Assembly: GCA_028865235.1 (NCBI GenBank)
Contig: CP114561.1
Span: 3,120,001-3,184,000 of the forward strand
Source of the DNA: Candidatus Manganitrophus sp.
Lineage (GTDB): Bacteria; Nitrospirota; Nitrospiria; SBBL01; Manganitrophaceae
Length of the DNA stretch: 64,000 bases
Direction of reading: 5' to 3'
Shown: positions 54,058 to 63,268 of the stretch, in pieces
Layout of the letters: the number at the start of each line of letters is the position of its first letter
How positions within the stretch are numbered: position 1 is the stretch's first letter
Notes under the pieces: generated by a model
The model's input: the letters and a program-made list of their open reading frames with translations, nothing else
What the model was told of the DNA's origin: nothing
Database searches by the model: none
Made by a program: the position numbers and the translations under genes

Positions 54058-56331
54058 ATGAGACAACTGCAACGCACCTGTCGCCGCAACCGGCGCTTAT
54101 TGAAAACGATAGCGAAGGAGCAGAGCGCCAAACAACTTCGTTTGGAGGTGAAACCGCGTCAATCGCATTTTGCGCAGTCGATTGTCAGCGCCATCGGTGC
54201 GGCGGCATTAATCGGGATGGGAACGCTCGCCTGGGCTCAGGAGAATGAAGAGCAGGCCGTCCTTCCGGAGGTGGTGGTGCCGGGGCAACAGGAAAGAGAT
54301 GAGGATTCTTACAAGCCCGAAGCGCCCGCCTCGCCGAAATTTACCGAGCCGCTGGTCGATATCCCGCAGACGGTCACCGTGATTCCCGAGGCGGTGATCG
54401 AAGAGCGGGGAGCGACGACGCTGCGCGACGTGCTGCGCAACGTCCCCGGCATCTCCCTCCAGGCCGGCGAAGGGGGTGTTCCGGCCGGCGACAACCTGTC
54501 GATTCGCGGATTCAACGCCCGGACCGACCTCTTCATCGACGGCGTCCGCGATTTCGGCGGCTACTCCCGCGATCCGTTCAACGTCTCACAGGTCGAGGTC
54601 TTCAAAGGTCCGGCCTCTTCGTACGCCGGCCGCGGCTCGACCGGCGGCGCGATCAATCTGGTCAGCAAACGGCCGCTCCTCGATCCCATCTACGTGGGGA
54701 CGATCGGTGTCGGCACCGACAATTACAAGCGGGCCACCCTCGACCTCAACCAGCCCCTGGAAGGATTACAGGGAACCTCCCTTCGCCTCAATGCCCTCTG
54801 GCATGACGCCGACATTCCGGGCCGGGACGTGGTGACCGATCAGCGTTGGGGAGTGGCCCCGTCGATTGCCTTTGGACTCGACACGCCGACCCGTTTGACC
54901 CTCAGCTACTTCCGTCTCGATCAGGACAACATCGCCGGCTACGGCATCCCCTGGGTGCCGCAAACGAATACCGACCCGAGCCTCGCAGCTTATATTAATG
55001 ACGCGCCGCCGGTCGACTTCAGCAATTACTACGGCCTCAAGGATCGCGACTTCGAAAAGGTGATCACCGACATCGCGACTGCGGAGATTGCGCACGACTT
55101 CAATCCCTCCATGACCCTCCGCAACCTCCTCCGCTACGGCCAGACGCGGCGCGACTCCATCATCACCGCACCCCGCTTTGGAACCACCGGAACCCAGGTC
55201 ACCCGCAACCCTCAATCGCGAGACCAGACCGACACGATCCTGGCCAACCTGACCGACCTGACCCTCCGGTTCCGGACCGGCGGGATCGATCATGCCGTCG
55301 CTACCGGAATTGAATACAGTCACGAGACTTCGGTGAATTACCTCCGGACCGGACCGCCGGCCCCGCCCGCCGATCTCTTCAACCCCAACCCGGACGATCC
55401 CTATCCCTTCTCGGTCCGGCGGACCGGCGCCAAAAACGATGCAACCGGAAAATCGCTCGCCCTTTATCTTTTTGATACCCTCCATGTCGGGGAGCGGTGG
55501 GAGGTCACCGGGGGGTTGCGGTGGGACTACTTTGATCTCGACTATCAGTCGCGCGCGGCCGATGGTGTCGTGACCCCGTTTGAGCGGACCGACCGGATGC
55601 TCAGCTGGCGGGGGGGCGTCGTCTTCAAGCCGGCGGCGAACGGAAGCCTCTACGCCGCCTACGGAACGTCGTTCAATCCCTCCGCGGAAGGGCTGACCCT
55701 GGCTAGTACCGCGACGGCCACCAACAACGCCGATCTCGAGCCTGAAGAAAGCCGGACCTATGAAGTCGGCACCAAATGGAATCTGTTCGAGGAGCGCCTT
55801 GCCGTGGCGGTGGCCCTCTTCCGGACGGAGAAAACCAACGCGCGGACCGAAGACCCGGACGTTACCACCGACGTGATTGTCTTAGAGGGAAAAGAACGGG
55901 TCGACGGTGTGGAGCTGAGCGTCGCCGGAAACGTCACCGATCAATGGCAGCTCTTCGGCGGCTATGCCTTTATGGACAGTGAGATCGTCGAATCAGTGGA
56001 TCCGGACAGGGTCGGGGCCGAGCTTCCGAACACTCCGAAGCAGACATTCAGCCTCTGGACGACGCATCGGCTGCCGTGGAACTTCGAAGTAGGCGCCGGC
56101 GTGCAATTCGTCGACAGCCGTCTGAACACCACCGCTCCGCCCAATACGCGGGAGGCGCCGAGTTATTGGCTCTTTGACGCCATGATCGCATACGACGTGA
56201 CGGAAAACCTCACCCTTCGGCTGAATGGATACAATCTGGCCGATGAGGAATATATCGAGTCGCTCGGCGGCGGCCACTTTATCCCCGGCGCGGGGCGGTC
56301 GGCGATCGCCGCGGCCGACTTTCAATTCTAA
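54058..56331 (+). CDS. TonB-dependent siderophore receptor (Fiu/PiuA-like)
   Basis: 757 aa outer-membrane receptor. The ATG at 54058 follows GGAGGG. A long basic N-terminal extension precedes the hydrophobic segment (IVSAIGAAALIGMGTLAWAQ). TonB-box-like EVVVPG, plug domain (DIPQTVTVIPEAVIEERGATT, in part; NVPGISLQAGEGG; LSIRGFNARTDLFIDGVRD; VEVFKGPASSYAGRGSTGGAIN) and a 22-strand barrel ending in Phe (ADFQF). Plug phrases closely match catecholate/hydroxamate receptors Fiu and PiuA. The immediate downstream PiuC-like dioxygenase strengthens the Fiu/PiuA assignment (fiu-ybiX, piuA-piuC pairs). Confidence 0.93.
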   Translation: MRQLQRTCRRNRRLLKTIAKEQSAKQLRLEVKPRQSHFAQSIVSAIGAAALIGMGTLAWAQENEEQAVLPEVVVPGQQERDEDSYKPEAPASPKFTEPLVDIPQTVTVIPEAVIEERGATTLRDVLRNVPGISLQAGEGGVPAGDNLSIRGFNARTDLFIDGVRDFGGYSRDPFNVSQVEVFKGPASSYAGRGSTGGAINLVSKRPLLDPIYVGTIGVGTDNYKRATLDLNQPLEGLQGTSLRLNALWHDADIPGRDVVTDQRWGVAPSIAFGLDTPTRLTLSYFRLDQDNIAGYGIPWVPQTNTDPSLAAYINDAPPVDFSNYYGLKDRDFEKVITDIATAEIAHDFNPSMTLRNLLRYGQTRRDSIITAPRFGTTGTQVTRNPQSRDQTDTILANLTDLTLRFRTGGIDHAVATGIEYSHETSVNYLRTGPPAPPADLFNPNPDDPYPFSVRRTGAKNDATGKSLALYLFDTLHVGERWEVTGGLRWDYFDLDYQSRAADGVVTPFERTDRMLSWRGGVVFKPAANGSLYAAYGTSFNPSAEGLTLASTATATNNADLEPEESRTYEVGTKWNLFEERLAVAVALFRTEKTNARTEDPDVTTDVIVLEGKERVDGVELSVAGNVTDQWQLFGGYAFMDSEIVESVDPDRVGAELPNTPKQTFSLWTTHRLPWNFEVGAGVQFVDSRLNTTAPPNTREAPSYWLFDAMIAYDVTENLTLRLNGYNLADEEYIESLGGGHFIPGAGRSAIAAADFQF

Positions 56332-56349
56332 GACGAAAGGAGAAGAGAG

Positions 56350-57031
56350 ATGTTATTAAGCATCCCCGACATATTAACGAAGGAGCAGCTCGTGGAGGCC
56401 CGGAGAGTCCTGGAGCAGGCCGAGTGGGTCGACGGCCGCGTGACTGCAGGATATCAATCGGCTATTGCGAAAGACAACATGCAGGTGCGGGAAGGGCATC
56501 CCGCCGCCATCAAAGTCGGCGAGATGATCCTGGAAGCGCTTTGGGAAAAGCCGGCTCTTTATGTCGGCGGCGCTGCCGCTGAAAGTCTTTCCCCCGCTCT
56601 TCAATCGTTATCAAAACGGCCAGTCATTCGGCACCCATGTCGACAATGCCATCCGTCAGGTTCCAGGGACCCCGTATAAAATCCGGACCGATCTTTCCGC
56701 CACCCTGTTTCTCAACGGGCCGGATGAATACGAGGGGGGTGAGCTGGTGATAGAGGATACTTACGGCGTGCAGCGCATCAAGCTGTCGGCCGGTCATCTG
56801 GTTCTTTATCCTTCGACGAGTCTTCATCATGTCCGGCCGGTGACGCGCGGGACGCGCCTCGCCTCCTTTTTTTGGATTCAGAGCATGGTCCGCGACGATG
56901 CCCGGCGCTCGATCCTGTTCGATCTCGATTTGGGGATTCAGCGGCTGGAGCGGGATCCGGGCCATCCGTCGGTCGTGCAATTGACCGGCGTTTATCACAA
57001 TCTTCTGCGGCATTGGTCGGAGGTGAGTTAG
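56350..57031 (+). CDS. piuC: PKHD-type Fe(II)/2-oxoglutarate dioxygenase (PiuC/YbiX-like, one frameshift)
   Basis: 226 aa after repair, exactly the family length. The first frame gives the N-terminus ([21 protein letters not shown]) and the second the catalytic domain: FGTHVDNAI supplies the first metal His and Asp, [10 protein letters not shown] the second His, and [10 protein letters not shown] the 2-oxoglutarate Arg region. The frames join if one base is removed near 56551-56554 (CCGG to CCG), reading [21 protein letters not shown]. Role in siderophore-drug uptake or iron release is inferred from relatives linked to Fiu/PiuA receptors. It lies 18 bp after the receptor gene. Confidence 0.87.
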
Positions 57032-57038
57032 AGGAGGG

Positions 57039-58234
57039 ATGGAAATGGAGAAGATTTCGACCCGACAAGCGATCACGTTCCGCAATATCCTTTTTTGGGT
57101 CCATCTCGCGGCGGGGACCGTCGCGGGTCTTGTGATCCTGGTGATGGCGCTCACCGGCGCGCTGATCGCCTTCGAGCCGCAGATCGTCGATTTCGCGGAG
57201 CGGGGGGTTCGGAATGTGACCCTCCGGCGCCGGACGCGCAAAGATTGAACATGGAGACGATCGTGACGAAAGCGCGGGAGGCGTTTCCGGAGGTCCCTCC
57301 CAGCGGCGTCTCCATGGGCTCCGAGCCGACCTCCTCCGCCGCGGTCAGCTTCGGGCGGGAGGGGACGATCTTTGTCAATCCCTATACCGGAGACGTGTTG
57401 GGGAAAGGCTCGAAGGCCCACAAGCTCATGCATGAGATTGAAGATTGGCACCGCTGGCTCGGCTCGCGCGAAATCGGAAGGCCGATCACCGGCCTCTCCA
57501 ACGCCGCATTCTTGATCCTGGTCGTCACCGGTTTTTACCTCTGGTGGCCGAAACGGTGGGCCGGCACGACCCTCAAAACGGTGACCCGTTTCAACCCGCG
57601 CTTGCAGGGAAAGGGGCGCGATTGGAACCGTCACAATGTCATCGGTTTCTGGTGCGCGCCGGTTCTTCTCGTCATCACCCTGACCGGACTGGTCATGTCG
57701 TATCGATGGGCCAACGATCTCCTCTACAGGATCGCTGGAAATGAGCCCCCTCCGGCCCCGCAAGCGGCTCCCTCCGGACCACCCCCTGAATTTCCGCTCG
57801 ACAGGGTTGATCCTCTCTGGGCGCGCGCGGAAGCGCAGTCGCCCGGTTGGGTGTCGATCCGGCTCCGCTTCCCGCAAAAGCCGGAGGGGCCGGTGACCGC
57901 CACCATTCAGGAGCCGGCGGCATGGCATCCGAGTCCGCGCTCGCTGCTGACGTTGAATCCTGTGACGGCGGAGGTGGTGAAGTGGGAGCCGTTTTCCGAA
58001 TACAACCTCGGAAGAACGTTGCGCGCGTGGGTCCAGCCGATCCACACCGGCGTGGCGGGGGGAATTCCGGGTCAAATCATCGCTCTTATCGGGGCGATGG
58101 GAGGGATCATGCTTGCCTGGACCGGACTTGCCATGGCGTGGCGCCGGATCTTCCAACGCAGGCGGAAGTCGGTCGCGGCGCCGGCCGTCAGCACGGCGGA
58201 ACCCCCCTCCCAGGTCAAGATTCTGGGAAACTGA
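57039..58234 (+). CDS. PepSY-associated TM protein, ferric-siderophore-reductase-like (one frameshift)
   Basis: Inner-membrane protein of about 398 aa after repair. First helix with a conserved His (FWVHLAAGTVAGLVILVMALTG), PepSY domain (about residues 65-125), then helices with further His residues (EDWHRWLG, RHNVIGFWCAPVLLVITLTG, QPIHTGVAGG), which in FoxB-like proteins bind haem. Adding one C at 57224-57225 (CCTCC to CCTCCC) converts LRRRTRKD-stop to LPAPDAQRLNMETIVTKA and continues to the end. It should reduce or unload siderophore-bound iron at the inner membrane. 7 bp after the piuC-like gene. Confidence 0.83.
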
Positions 58235-58256
58235 TCGAGGAGTGACTTGTTATCGG

Positions 58257-58661
58257 CTATGATTCCCGGTAACTCGCAAACGACTTCGGCGTTTCCCACA
58301 AACGGACCTCGGAGACCGGAAGTTTTTGCGAGACGGCATAGTCGTAAATCAGCTTGGAGATTGCCTCGGCGGTGGGGTTTTCATCGATGAGGAAGTATCG
58401 TTCTTTCCTCTCTTCGAGCGCGGGGATCAGCGGGTCGCGGCGGCAGAGGATCATGTTGTGGTCGAGGTTGTCATCGATCCAGACCTGGACAACCTGCTTG
58501 ATCTCTTCAAAGTCGCGGACCATTCCGAGGTCATTTAGTTTTTCCGAGAAGAGCTCGATCTCGACCTTGCCGTTGTGGCCGTGGAGATGGCGGCACTTGC
58601 CGCTGTAGTTGAGAAGCCGGTGGCCGTAGCAGAAGTGGATTTCGCGGGTGACTTTATACAT
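58257..58661 (-). CDS. queD: 6-carboxytetrahydropterin synthase (QueD family)
   Basis: 134 aa of the PTPS/QueD fold. Zinc His residues in CYGHRLL and HLHGHNGKVEI, with the catalytic Cys in YSGKCRHLHGHN; VRDFEEIKQVV is the second signature. QueD converts dihydroneopterin triphosphate to 6-carboxytetrahydropterin in queuosine synthesis. It is 17 bp downstream of the SDR gene on the same strand and near a divergent queC-like gene, which makes queuosine or another pterin-derived product likely. Convergent with the PepSY gene (22 bp). Confidence 0.92.
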   Translation of the reverse strand: MYKVTREIHFCYGHRLLNYSGKCRHLHGHNGKVEIELFSEKLNDLGMVRDFEEIKQVVQVWIDDNLDHNMILCRRDPLIPALEERKERYFLIDENPTAEAISKLIYDYAVSQKLPVSEVRLWETPKSFASYRES

Positions 58662-58678
58662 CCATTGTCCCTTTCAAA

Positions 58679-59410
58679 TTAAGCAATCAGCCTTCCACCA
58701 TCGACGACAATCGTCGCGCCCGTCATAAAGTCGGTCCCCTCGATTAAAAAGAGAATGGCATTCACAATGTCCTGCGGCGATCCGACCTTTTTCAACGGCG
58801 TATTCCGTGAGATCTCCTCCTCTTCCACCGGATCGAGGTTCTCGGGAAGGAGAATCGGGCCGGGGGCGATGGCGTTCACCTCGATCTTTGGGGCGAGGGT
58901 CTTGGCGAGGCCTTTCGTCATCGCGATCACCCCTGCCTTGGAAATGCAGTAGGGGAGATAATCGACATAGGGCCGAAAGCCCGACCAGTCGGCGAAGTTG
59001 ATAATTTTCCCACCCTCCTTTTGCATCGCTTTTGCGGCCGCTTGCGCGCAGAAGAAACTTCCCTTTAAATTCGAATTGAGCGTCCGATCCCAGTCTTTTT
59101 CGGTGACCTCGAAGAGCGGCGTTTTAAAAAAGACCGCAGCATTGTTGACCAGGACGTCGAGGCGGCCGAGGACCTTGACCGTCTCCTGAACGATCCGCCC
59201 GCAGTCGCGCGCCTTGGCGAGATCTCCCTGAACGGCATGCGCGGCGCCGCCCCGCTTTTCGATCTCTTTGACAACCGTCTGGGCTTCCTTTTTGGAGCGA
59301 TTGTAATGGATGGCCACCCGCGCCCCTTTCTCGGCAAGCGCCAGCGCGATCGATTTCCCGACCCGGCGGCCGGCGCCGGTGACGAGAACCGTCTTTCCTT
59401 TGAGTTTCAT
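58679..59410 (-). CDS. Short-chain dehydrogenase, pteridine-reductase-like
   Basis: 243 aa SDR. Cofactor loop TGAGRRVG (the TGxxxRxG form seen in FolM/PTR1 rather than TGxxxGxG), NNAA, catalytic Ser in FADWSGFRPY, and YCISKAG. End: VDGGRL. The R in the cofactor loop favours NADPH and pteridine reductase activity, and the queD neighbour supports a pterin substrate. Generic SDR alternatives cannot be excluded. Confidence 0.87.
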   Translation of the reverse strand: MKLKGKTVLVTGAGRRVGKSIALALAEKGARVAIHYNRSKKEAQTVVKEIEKRGGAAHAVQGDLAKARDCGRIVQETVKVLGRLDVLVNNAAVFFKTPLFEVTEKDWDRTLNSNLKGSFFCAQAAAKAMQKEGGKIINFADWSGFRPYVDYLPYCISKAGVIAMTKGLAKTLAPKIEVNAIAPGPILLPENLDPVEEEEISRNTPLKKVGSPQDIVNAILFLIEGTDFMTGATIVVDGGRLIA

Positions 59411-59628
59411 TCGAGTATTGCTCCCGTTTGCAGAATTTCGCTATGATAGTATGCGGGGCGGAAAAGATCAAGGAGGGATCGGGTCTTCTCTTTTTTGCCG
59501 GGTGTCAAGATTTCCGTCGGTATCGGACAATATTGTGCAAGAAAAATTTGATCGAAATACAATTTCGGAATTGATTTGATGAAAGCACTTTGTTAGAATC
59601 GGCTCCTATCTCGGAAGTCCAGGCTGGT

Positions 59629-60335
59629 ATGAAAGGTCGGAAGGGAAGAGGCAGAGAAGAAAAGGTGCTTGCTTTAGTCAGCGGCGGGATCGACAGCGCG
59701 GTGCTGGTGTCGGAACTGTCGTCTCAGTTCACATCGGTGATTCCCTTCTACATTCGAAACGGATTCGCCTGGGAGAAGGTCGAGCTTCACTGGCTACGCC
59801 GCTACCTCAAAAAGATCGCCTCCAAGACCATCGCCCCCCTTAAGATCGTCGACCTGCCGCTTCGGGATATCTACCCCGATCATTGGAGTTTGACCGGAAA
59901 AAAAATACCGTCCTTTGAATCGGAGGATGCGGCCGTCTACCTTCCGGGAAGAAATATCATTCTTCTCTCGAAAGCGTCGGTGTATGCGGCGCTGCAGGGG
60001 ATCGCGTTTATCGCCTCCGGCATCCTCAAGGGGAATCCTTTCCCCGACAGCACCCCCTTTTTTTCAGGACGATGGAAACCTCCCTGTCGGAAGGCCTCCG
60101 GGCCCCGCTGACGGTGATCACCCCCTATGCGCAGATCACCAAACGCGAGGTGCTGGAGCGGGGGCGCGCCCTTCCCCTCTCCCTCACCTTCTCCTGCATC
60201 GCGCCGAAGGGAATGGTCCACTGCGGAAACTGCAACAAGTGCGCGGAGCGGATGCGGGCTTTCCGGGCCGCCGGCCTCTCAGATCCAACCACGTATCGAT
60301 CGATGCCAAGCGTGAAAGGAAAGTCTCATGACTGA
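59629..60335 (+). CDS. queC: QueC-type 7-cyano-7-deazaguanine synthase (one frameshift)
   Basis: 235 aa after repair. The PP-loop [11 protein letters not shown] near residue 13 and the zinc-binding [20 protein letters not shown] near the C-terminus fit QueC, which makes preQ0 from carboxydeazaguanine. The two frames join when one T is added to the T7 run at 60058-60064, reading [17 protein letters not shown]. The start at 59629 ([13 protein letters not shown]) has only a weak ribosome-binding site. It is divergent from the SDR-queD pair and its stop overlaps the next gene by 8 bp. Confidence 0.85.
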
Positions 60336-61287
60336 CAATGCCGCAACCTTCCCAGACCCGTCCGGTTGGGAGCGACGAAGCCGGACCTTCCCGAATCGTC
60401 TTCGCCGAAAACTGAACGACTATTGGTTGATCCCCCTTCTGATCTGCTATCTTCAACTTTCGACCCAGTTCATTTACCCGGCCGAGCCGCCTCTGGAGCG
60501 GCTTTATAAAGGAAACCGGACCTTCGTCCAGGGAATTCCGATCTTCTACAAAATCGCGACCCACGAATTCCCCTACACGTTGATGGGGCATTTTTATGAG
60601 ATCGCCGACCATCATCTTTATCGGTTCGACTTAAACCAGGTTTCCCACCGCGATTTGAGGGTGGCGCTCGAATCTCCGGGGATCGGTCAAGAGATTTACG
60701 ATCGCCTGGCGGCCTCCCGCCGGCATCCCCAAAGCGAGCTCGGAGGAATCTTGACCCTCTCCTACCGGCAGGGAAATCCGTCGATCCGTCTCTATGAGAT
60801 CACCTCTCTGAATGAGGTTTATCTCGGCCGGCTTCAAGAAAAAGGGGATTCGGTGTCGCAGTTCATCGCATTCCTCGATGATAAAGAGGCCCAAGAGGTG
60901 TTCGAAAAGGTCGGTGTGGAACGGAAATGGAGGGGCGATCTGATCTCCGCTCTGAAAAGTGAACGGCTGACCGCTCAGATCAAGCAGAGCCTCATCGACA
61001 ACTTCATCGATACTTACAAGGCCCTTTCCGAGTCGCGTTATCTTCTCTCCCCTTATCAATTCAAGGAGGCGCTTGGAAAAATCCCCTTCGGGGAGCGTGT
61101 GGTCGGTCTCTATCACTTCCATAACGGCTTTAATGAGCCCCCTTCCTCCATCGATATCGAGCAGAGCCTCCGGAAGCGGCAGATCGTGATGACCCTCAAT
61201 CAGAAGGGATGGACCCTCTATGATGTCGCCAAGGAGGATCTCAGGCGGATCGATATAGACGTTGACAAGACGGCCGCGCTTCAATAA
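60328..61287 (+). CDS. Membrane-anchored protein with a JAMM-type motif
   Basis: 319 aa. One N-terminal hydrophobic segment ([16 protein letters not shown]) after a basic stretch, then an extracytoplasmic or cytoplasmic domain of unknown fold. The C-terminal part reads [22 protein letters not shown]-x-H-x7-S-x-x-D, exactly the zinc-binding core of JAMM/MPN metalloproteases, with Glu upstream in FGERVVG as a possible catalytic residue. Followed by [19 protein letters not shown], a strand-helix pattern like the JAB fold. Start overlaps queC by 8 bp (translational coupling); rplI follows. Protease function is inferred from the motif alone. Confidence 0.6.
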   Translation: MTDNAATFPDPSGWERRSRTFPNRLRRKLNDYWLIPLLICYLQLSTQFIYPAEPPLERLYKGNRTFVQGIPIFYKIATHEFPYTLMGHFYEIADHHLYRFDLNQVSHRDLRVALESPGIGQEIYDRLAASRRHPQSELGGILTLSYRQGNPSIRLYEITSLNEVYLGRLQEKGDSVSQFIAFLDDKEAQEVFEKVGVERKWRGDLISALKSERLTAQIKQSLIDNFIDTYKALSESRYLLSPYQFKEALGKIPFGERVVGLYHFHNGFNEPPSSIDIEQSLRKRQIVMTLNQKGWTLYDVAKEDLRRIDIDVDKTAALQ

Positions 61288-61300
61288 AATAGCAAAATTC

Positions 61301-61321
61301 GGCCCGGCGCTCCGCCGGGCC
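61301..61321 (+). terminator. Strong GC hairpin (possible terminator)
   Basis: GGCCCGGCG-CTC-CGCCGGGCC, a perfect 9-bp stem with only TCGTCTT after it. It is 13 bp after the JAMM-motif gene and 38 bp before rplI, so it may end the queC transcript or attenuate rplI. Confidence 0.5.
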
Positions 61322-61359
61322 TCGTCTTGCAATCTATCCGGCGAAGGGAGAAGCGCTTT

Positions 61360-61824
61360 ATGAAAGTGATTTTAAGAGAAGATGTCGATAAATTGGGAAG
61401 AATGGGGGACCTGGTCAACGTGGCGGACGGTTATGCCCGAAATTTTCTCCTTCCGAGGAATATGGCGGCGCTGGCGACGACGAAGAACATCAAATCGCTC
61501 GAGCACGAAAAAAGGGTGATCGCCGACCGGATCAAGAAAGAGAAGATGGCGGCGGAGGAAGAGGCGAAGAAAATCAGCGCCGTTTCCGTTTCCATTCCGG
61601 TCCAAGTTGGCGAGGAGGGAAAGCTCTTCGGATCGGTCACTTCCAAGGATATCGCCGACGCCATTGCGGCTCAGGGTTTTGAGATCGACAAACGAAGGAT
61701 CCAGCTTGAGAAGCCGATCAAAGAGATCGGGACGTTCATGGTTCCCGTCAAGGTCCATCACGACGTGACCGCCCAGGTCAAGGTCGAAGTCATCAAGTCG
61801 GAAGAGGCCGCTCCCGAAGCATAA
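61360..61824 (+). CDS. rplI: 50S ribosomal protein L9
   Basis: 154 aa. Canonical N-terminus MKVILREDVDKLGRMGDLV and DGYARNFLLPRNMA (N-domain, rRNA binding), long connecting helix (KSLEHEKRVIADRIKKEKM), and C-domain (GKLFGSVTSKDIADAI). Start at 61360 preceded by GAAGGGAGAAG. Unusually not beside rpsF/rpsR, but after the JAMM-motif gene. Confidence 0.97.
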   Translation: MKVILREDVDKLGRMGDLVNVADGYARNFLLPRNMAALATTKNIKSLEHEKRVIADRIKKEKMAAEEEAKKISAVSVSIPVQVGEEGKLFGSVTSKDIADAIAAQGFEIDKRRIQLEKPIKEIGTFMVPVKVHHDVTAQVKVEVIKSEEAAPEA

Positions 61825-61827
61825 TCG

Positions 61828-61856
61828 CGCGGGGGTTCTCCCCCGCGTCGTTTTTT
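61828..61856 (+). terminator. Rho-independent terminator of rplI
   Basis: CGCGGGGG (61828-61835), loop TTCT and CCCCCGCG (61840-61847), followed by TCGTTTTTT. Confidence 0.85.
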
Positions 61857-61887
61857 CCTTTCATGTCGGGACGATCCGCCGGTTACT

Positions 61888-61914
61888 CAGGGCGAGGCGG
61901 CGCCTCGCCCCTAC
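61888..61914. repeat. REP-like palindrome, copy 3
   Basis: CAGGGCGAGGCG-G-CGCCTCGCCCCTAC, the same unit as 2460-2486 with one central base changed. Located in the spacer between the rplI terminator and nfeD. Confidence 0.75.
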
Positions 61915-61965
61915 ACCCCATTCCCTTCCTTGACTCCCCTCCGGCAAAGGACTAAGATTTATCCC

Positions 61966-63258
61966 ATGCGTCCTTTACGTCAATCCCTCTTTTCTCTTTT
62001 TCTTTTTTCTTTTTTTATTTCTCTTTTCCCTCTGATGGCCGAGGCGAAGCCGATTCATGTGATCACCTATGACGGGATCATCAATCCGGTGTCGTCCGAA
62101 CTCTTCACGACGGCGATCACGCAGGCCGAGCAAGCCGGCGCCGAGGCGTTGATCATCCAGCTCGATACCCCCGGCGGGCTCGATACCTCGATGCGGGATA
62201 TCATCAAAGCGATGGTCGCTTCGGAGATCCCGATCGTCGTTTATGTCGCCCCCAGCGGCGGGCGGGCCGGATCGGCGGGGGTCTTCATCACCCTCGCGGC
62301 GCATCTCGCGGCGATGGCCCCCGGCACCAATATCGGCGCGGCCCACCCGGTCGCGATGGGGGGGGAGATGGATGAGGAGATGAAGAAGAAGGTCACGAAT
62401 GATGCCGCCGCTTATATCCGATCGCTGGCGGAGCGGCGAGGCCGGAACGCCGAGTGGGCCGAAAAAGCGGTTCGCGAATCGGTCTCCATCACCGAGCAGG
62501 AAGCGGTGAAATTGAACATCGTCGATCTTGTCGCGGACGATCTTTCGGATCTCCTCAAAAAAATAGACGGCCGGACGGTCGCGACCTCCCGGGGGAAGCA
62601 GACCCTCTCGACCGAGAACGCCGAAGTGGTCAAGAACCCAATCAGCCTGCGGCTTCGAATCTTGAAGGCGATCTCCGATCCGAATGTCGCCTACATCTTG
62701 ATGCTAGTCGGCATTACCGGCCTGATTGCGGAGCTTTACAGCCCGGGTGCGATCTTTCCCGGCGTGGTCGGCGCGATTTCGTTGATCCTCGCCTTTTATT
62801 CCTTCCAGACCTTGCCGATCAACGATGCCGGGCTTCTATTGATTCTGCTCGCCGTCGTTCTTTTTGTTGCGGAGGCCTTCGTCCCGAGTTTCGGGCTTCT
62901 GGGACTGGGGGGAATCACCGCGCTGCTCTTCGGCTCGCTGATGTTGATGGACACCGATCTTCCCGCCCTGCGTATTTCACCGGCTGTGATTTTTTCGACG
63001 GTGGCGGTCATCCTTCTCTTCTCGCTCGTCTTCATTCGCGCCGCCTGGCGCGCGCAGCGCGGCGGCACGGTGACCGGAAAAGAGGGGATGGTCGGAGAAA
63101 TCGGCGTGGCGATCGCCGATCTTGCGCCGCGCGGGATGGTTCGCGTCCACGGGGAGATCTGGCAGGCGGAGGGCGACGAGCCGATCGCGAAGGGAGAAGA
63201 GGTGGCGGTGATGGAGGTTATCGGGTTGAAATTGCGCGTGCGGAAAATCAAAAAATAA
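61966..63258 (+). CDS. NfeD-family membrane-bound serine protease (ClpP class)
   Basis: 430 aa from ATG 61966 (basic then hydrophobic signal, [19 protein letters not shown]). N-terminal ClpP-like domain (about residues 30-215) with [17 protein letters not shown], catalytic Ser in [11 protein letters not shown] and Lys expected in the KAVRESVSI region; then four membrane helices ([17 protein letters not shown] to the later [16 protein letters not shown]) and the C-terminal NfeD OB-fold ([29 protein letters not shown]). Long-form NfeD typically pairs with a stomatin/slipin, which is exactly the next gene (10-bp gap). Function: membrane-protein quality control. Confidence 0.93.
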   Translation: MRPLRQSLFSLFLFSFFISLFPLMAEAKPIHVITYDGIINPVSSELFTTAITQAEQAGAEALIIQLDTPGGLDTSMRDIIKAMVASEIPIVVYVAPSGGRAGSAGVFITLAAHLAAMAPGTNIGAAHPVAMGGEMDEEMKKKVTNDAAAYIRSLAERRGRNAEWAEKAVRESVSITEQEAVKLNIVDLVADDLSDLLKKIDGRTVATSRGKQTLSTENAEVVKNPISLRLRILKAISDPNVAYILMLVGITGLIAELYSPGAIFPGVVGAISLILAFYSFQTLPINDAGLLLILLAVVLFVAEAFVPSFGLLGLGGITALLFGSLMLMDTDLPALRISPAVIFSTVAVILLFSLVFIRAAWRAQRGGTVTGKEGMVGEIGVAIADLAPRGMVRVHGEIWQAEGDEPIAKGEEVAVMEVIGLKLRVRKIKK

Positions 63259-63268
63259 GGAGGATGAA

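Noticed and set aside
56624..58156. Antisense frame of 510 codons across the PiuC-like and PepSY genes
   Set aside because: Both plus-strand products are recognisable families once frameshifts are repaired; the antisense product is not.
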